DNA from: Psychroserpens luteolus
GTDB taxonomy: Bacteria > Bacteroidota > Bacteroidia > Flavobacteriales > Flavobacteriaceae
Direction of reading: 5' to 3'
NCBI RefSeq assembly: GCF_021032705.1
Contig: NZ_JAHVXI010000002.1
Coordinates: 248,001 to 312,000 of the forward strand
DNA: 64,000 bases
Position 1 is the first letter of the stretch, and every line of letters begins with the position of its first letter. A program made the translations under genes and the position numbers. Shown here piece by piece: positions 60,902-64,000 of the stretch. The notes under the pieces are model-generated. The model did not search any database and was not told the DNA's origin. It saw only the letters and a list, made by a program, of their open reading frames with translations.

Positions 60902-62209
60902 ATGAAATCATTATATCTCTCCTTTTGTATTTTAATTATGGCGTCTTCTTGCAAAACCGATTCTAAAACTGATAGCAAAACAACTAGTAAAAATGATTCT
61001 ATAGCACTTATTGAACGTGCTAAAGCCATTCATGATCGCGTAATTACCTTAGATACACATTGTGACATCAATGTAAAGAATTTTACAGATTCCATCAATT
61101 ACACACAAAATTTAGAATCTCAGGTTAATTTACCTAAAATGAAAGCTGGAGGTTTAGATGTAGCTTGGTTTATTGTATATACTGGTCAAGATACACTTAC
61201 AGATGAAGGCTACAAAAAAGCATACGAGAATGCCATGTCAAAATTTAATGCTATACATAAATTAGTTGAAGATATCGCGCCAAACCAAATCGAACTTGCG
61301 TTGAACTCTGATGATGTGCGCCGTATTTCAAAAACTGGGAAAAAAGTAGCAATGATTGGTATTGAAAATGGATATCCAGTAGGAACAGATATTTCTAACG
61401 TAGAGAAATTCTACAATCTTGGAGCACGATACATGTCTTTGTCTCACAACGGACACAGTCAATTATGCGATAGCAATACAGGTGAAGAAGATGATATATG
61501 GTTACATAATGGTTTGAGCGATTTAGGAAAGGAAGTGATTAAAGAAATGAATCGCTTAGGCATCATGATTGATGTGTCTCATCCTTCAAAAGAGTCTATG
61601 CGCCAAATGATCGAACTTAGTAAGGCGCCAATAATTGCATCCCATTCATCAGCAAGAGCTTTATGTGATCATAGTAGAAATCTTGATGATGAACAGCTAG
61701 AATGGATGAAAGAAAATGGAGGCGTTATTCAAACAGTGGCGTTTCAAGCCTATACTAATACCGAAAAGAACGATGCTAGAAACAAAGCCATAAAAGATAT
61801 TAGAAAAGAGATTGCAACATCCTTAAATACTAAATGGTATGAATGGAGTGAAATGAAAACATTAACTGACGACGAAAAAGAAGCATTTTACGAGGTAAGA
61901 TCAAAAATTGTAACATTAGCAGATGAAAAGGCGAGTCAAATGAGTGACTTTCCTCCTAAAGTAAATGTTGCTGACTTTGTAGACCATATCGATTACATGG
62001 TTGAAAAGATCGGACTCAAACATGTTGGTATTAGCAGTGATTTTGATGGTGGTGGTGGTGTTGAAGGTTGGAGTGATGCTTCAGAAACCTTTAATGTAAC
62101 TTTAGAATTAGTAAAACGTGGATACACCGAAGACGAAATTGAAATGCTATGGAGTGGTAATTTGCTTAGAGTCTTGGATGAAGTTGAAGCAATTGCCAAA
62201 AAAAGTTAG
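60902..62209 (+). CDS. Membrane dipeptidase (peptidase M19) lipoprotein
   Basis: 435 residues. Lipoprotein signal with lipobox 'MASSC' (Cys about 17), a short Thr/Ser/Lys linker, then an M19 amidohydrolase barrel: metal ligands in 'VITLDTHCDIN', 'IGIENGYPVG', 'MIDVSHPSK', 'PIIASHSSARALCDHSRN', and 'VGISSDFDGGGG'. It hydrolyses dipeptides (often with D-residues at the C-side) in the periplasm. Length is slightly above usual because of the anchor. Single gene with no clear promoter box. Confidence 0.93.
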   Translation: MKSLYLSFCILIMASSCKTDSKTDSKTTSKNDSIALIERAKAIHDRVITLDTHCDINVKNFTDSINYTQNLESQVNLPKMKAGGLDVAWFIVYTGQDTLTDEGYKKAYENAMSKFNAIHKLVEDIAPNQIELALNSDDVRRISKTGKKVAMIGIENGYPVGTDISNVEKFYNLGARYMSLSHNGHSQLCDSNTGEEDDIWLHNGLSDLGKEVIKEMNRLGIMIDVSHPSKESMRQMIELSKAPIIASHSSARALCDHSRNLDDEQLEWMKENGGVIQTVAFQAYTNTEKNDARNKAIKDIRKEIATSLNTKWYEWSEMKTLTDDEKEAFYEVRSKIVTLADEKASQMSDFPPKVNVADFVDHIDYMVEKIGLKHVGISSDFDGGGGVEGWSDASETFNVTLELVKRGYTEDEIEMLWSGNLLRVLDEVEAIAKKS

Positions 62210-62225
62210 TAATCAAATAAAAAAG

Positions 62226-62537
62226 TTATAAGGCGTTTTTAAAATCGATATATCGCATTACAACAGTCACTACAAATAATAAGAAGAGTATGGAATTTGC
62301 AATGATCCCAAATATCTTTTTAACAGAATTAGGGTCTTTTAATCCTTTCATACTAAACACAAAACCTATAATTGAAGACACAAACACTAAGATCATTAGG
62401 AAACCACTAACATATCTATAAAAATCTAGTGAGATCTTTTCATTAGCAGCTAAAAATTGTAACAACAAAAATAGTAGAAACGTTACAATTGTAATAATTG
62501 CGAATTGAAAGCCTTTCTTTGAGTGTGATGATGTCAT
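62226..62537 (-). CDS. Small membrane protein (DUF-type, three to four helices)
   Basis: 103 residues with hydrophobic segments at about 12-30, 42-63 and 75-95. The central 'SSIIGFVFSMKGLKDPNSVKK' resembles small uncharacterised proteins of Bacteroidota with GXXFXXKG loops. It lies 9 bases downstream of the E1 dehydrogenase and is probably in its operon. Function unknown. Confidence 0.65.
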   Translation of the reverse strand: MTSSHSKKGFQFAIITIVTFLLFLLLQFLAANEKISLDFYRYVSGFLMILVFVSSIIGFVFSMKGLKDPNSVKKIFGIIANSILFLLFVVTVVMRYIDFKNAL

Positions 62538-62546
62538 GACTGTAAT

Positions 62547-64000
62547 TTAATAAGCTAAAAGCTCTTTTAGTGCATTTTCAAAACGTCCTTTAGCCATGTA
62601 TTGTTCTTCCAATTGATTAATAAACGGAATTGGCGTTTCCATACTAGCAACGCGTCTTACTGGTGCATCCAAGTGTTCAAAAGAATGTTCCATAATTAAC
62701 GATGAAATATCACTAGCAATACCTCCAAATAATGAATCTTCTTGTAAAATAATGGCCTTTCCTGTTTTCTTGACAGAATCCAAAATAGCATCTAGATCTA
62801 ATGGCTGAAGGCTTCTCAAATCAATCATATCAGCACTAATATCAGCATTATTATCTAGTGTCTCTAAAGCCCAATGCACACCAGCACCATAACTAATAAT
62901 TGTCACATCATTACCTTCTCTTAGCATAGAAGCCTTTCCTAAAGGTAGTGTGTAATAATCTGTAGGCACTTGTTGACGAATACTTCTGTACAACGCTTTA
63001 TGTTCAAAGAACAATACAGGGTTTGGATCTTCAATGGCTGCTGCTAATAATCCTTTTGCGTCATAAGGAAATGCTGGATATACGACTTTTAAACCTGGTG
63101 TTTTAGTAAACCAAGCTTCATTAGTTTGTGAATGAAATGGTCCAGCGGCGACACCTCCACCACAAGGCATTCTAACAACAACATCAGCCTGTTGATTCCA
63201 GCGATAATGTGATTTTGCTAAATAGTTCACTACAGGATTAAAACCAGAAGTCACAAAATCTGCAAATTGCATTTCCATGACAGCCTTCATTCCCGCAATA
63301 GATAATCCCATAGCAGCTTCTACAATAGCAGACTCACAAATTGGTGTATTTCGAACGCGATCCTTACCAAACTGCTTGACAAAACCTTCGGTGATTTTAA
63401 ATACGCCACCATATTCTGCAATATCTTGTCCCATAATAACCAAATCATCATACTTCTCCATCGACTGTTTTAAACCTTTAGAAATAGCATCAATAAGTCT
63501 AAGTTCTTCTGTTTTTGATTTAGGCTCAACCGCTTTAAAATCAAAAGCTTTATAAACATCTTTAAGTTCTGTCTCTATATTTGGTACAATAGGCGCTTCA
63601 TCAAATGCCATTTGTAAATGCTCATGAATCTCATGCATTATCCCTTCCTTGATTGCAACTTCCTGCTTTTCGGTTAAAATCTTCTCATCTTTTAAATAGG
63701 CTTGAAAATTTTCTAAAGGATCTTTCTTAGCCCATTCTTGCATCAACGTTTTAGGTACGTATTTTGTTCCACTTGCCTCTTCATGACCTCGCATTCTAAA
63801 TGTTTTGAATTCGACCAGAATTGGTCTAGGACGTTTACGAATACTTGCTGCAAGCTTTTGCATTTTTGTATAGACTTCAATAATATTATTACCATCAAGA
63901 ATAAAAGATTCCATACCATAACCCTTACCTCTATCAGCAATATCTTTACATCTGTATTGTTCATTAGTAGGTGTAGACAAACCATACCCATTATTCTCTA
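62547..64000 (-). CDS. Fused E1 alpha/beta 2-oxoacid (branched-chain) dehydrogenase, 5' end outside the window
   Basis: The gene continues past the right edge; 484 codons are visible. The first about 150 residues are the C-terminal part of E1 alpha: 'ENNGYGLSTPTNEQYRCK' at the edge, then 'FRMRGHEEASGTKYVP' (phosphorylation-loop region). From about residue 165 onward it is a complete E1 beta: 'VIMGQDIAEYGGVFKITEGF', 'AIVEAAMGLSIAGMKAVMEMQF', 'RMPCGGGVAAGPFHSQTNE', ending '...KGRFENALKELLAY'. Thiamine-PP-dependent decarboxylation of branched-chain 2-oxoacids, giving primers for iso-fatty acids. An internal TTG at 63980 is not the true start, since the frame stays open with conserved residues. 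Confidence 0.93.
   Translation of the reverse strand, partial: ENNGYGLSTPTNEQYRCKDIADRGKGYGMESFILDGNNIIEVYTKMQKLAASIRKRPRPILVEFKTFRMRGHEEASGTKYVPKTLMQEWAKKDPLENFQAYLKDEKILTEKQEVAIKEGIMHEIHEHLQMAFDEAPIVPNIETELKDVYKAFDFKAVEPKSKTEELRLIDAISKGLKQSMEKYDDLVIMGQDIAEYGGVFKITEGFVKQFGKDRVRNTPICESAIVEAAMGLSIAGMKAVMEMQFADFVTSGFNPVVNYLAKSHYRWNQQADVVVRMPCGGGVAAGPFHSQTNEAWFTKTPGLKVVYPAFPYDAKGLLAAAIEDPNPVLFFEHKALYRSIRQQVPTDYYTLPLGKASMLREGNDVTIISYGAGVHWALETLDNNADISADMIDLRSLQPLDLDAILDSVKKTGKAIILQEDSLFGGIASDISSLIMEHSFEHLDAPVRRVASMETPIPFINQLEEQYMAKGRFENALKELLAY

Overview
The window looks like chromosome of a low-GC marine-type member of the Flavobacteriaceae (Bacteroidota). Supporting signs are Bacteroidota -7 boxes of the form TAnnTTTG with almost no Shine-Dalgarno sequences, an lpxC-fabZ fusion, the type IX secretion (T9SS) regulator PorX, a T9SS-sorted polysaccharide lyase, a fused E1 alpha/beta 2-oxoacid dehydrogenase and many short SPII lipoproteins. 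The species cannot be named from this sequence alone. No rRNA, tRNA, CRISPR array, transposase or integrase was seen.

Layout. 1-6.7 kb (minus strand): a housekeeping run, HD phosphohydrolase - lpxD - lpxC/fabZ - lpxA - efp - second lpxD-like gene - NTF2-like gene - sucD (cut by the window edge). 6.7-8.9 kb: porX and tsaE. 8.9-11.4 kb: a small accessory island holding a Xre-type HTH gene, three related small membrane proteins and a secreted micro-protein; one palindrome, TATAGA-N6-TCTATA, lies upstream of the regulator and of the divergent membrane-protein pair. 11.5-13.1 kb: alanine dehydrogenase-like gene and a DUF4258-like gene. 13.1-17.7 kb: a 1532-residue secreted pectate lyase with 14 Ig-like modules.

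18.1-40.6 kb is a surface-polysaccharide locus: MurJ-like flippase, GT2, O-antigen polymerase/ligase-like protein, MBOAT acyltransferase with an SGNH-like partner, four GT4 enzymes, AsnB, a PglC-type phosphoglycosyl transferase, an ATP-grasp enzyme, a FemAB/GNAT-like protein, a NodB-type deacetylase, a DegT aminotransferase, a PglF/WbpM-type 4,6-dehydratase, then Wza and Wzc. The expected logic is: make a 4-amino-4,6-dideoxy sugar, load it on lipid carrier, extend, decorate (acylation, amidation or amino-acid ligation), flip, polymerise and export.

40.6-51.5 kb: proline dehydrogenase, aroB, a group of small lipoprotein, thiol-redox and YD-repeat genes, topB, an RluE-type pseudouridine synthase and a cold-shock-domain protein. 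51.7-56.8 kb: a TetR - ABC - HlyD - TolC type I secretion-like operon; a perfect palindrome sits inside its promoter and the ABC ATPase has lost most catalytic motifs. 56.8-64 kb: a secreted protein of unknown function, an SF2 helicase, an array of micro-ORFs, an orphan exbD, a 3D-domain lipoprotein, an M19 dipeptidase, a small membrane protein and the fused E1 dehydrogenase (5' end outside the window).

The most novel-looking element is at 59.29-59.79 kb. A TGTAAC-N16-CGTCT sequence resembling an ECF sigma-factor promoter is followed by two near-identical 28-codon ORFs, a 22-codon ORF and a strong terminator. The two long copies differ only by synonymous or conservative codon changes, which points to translated peptides. 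Second in interest are the degenerate ABC ATPase with its TetR operator, and the HTH/membrane-protein island with its shared operator.
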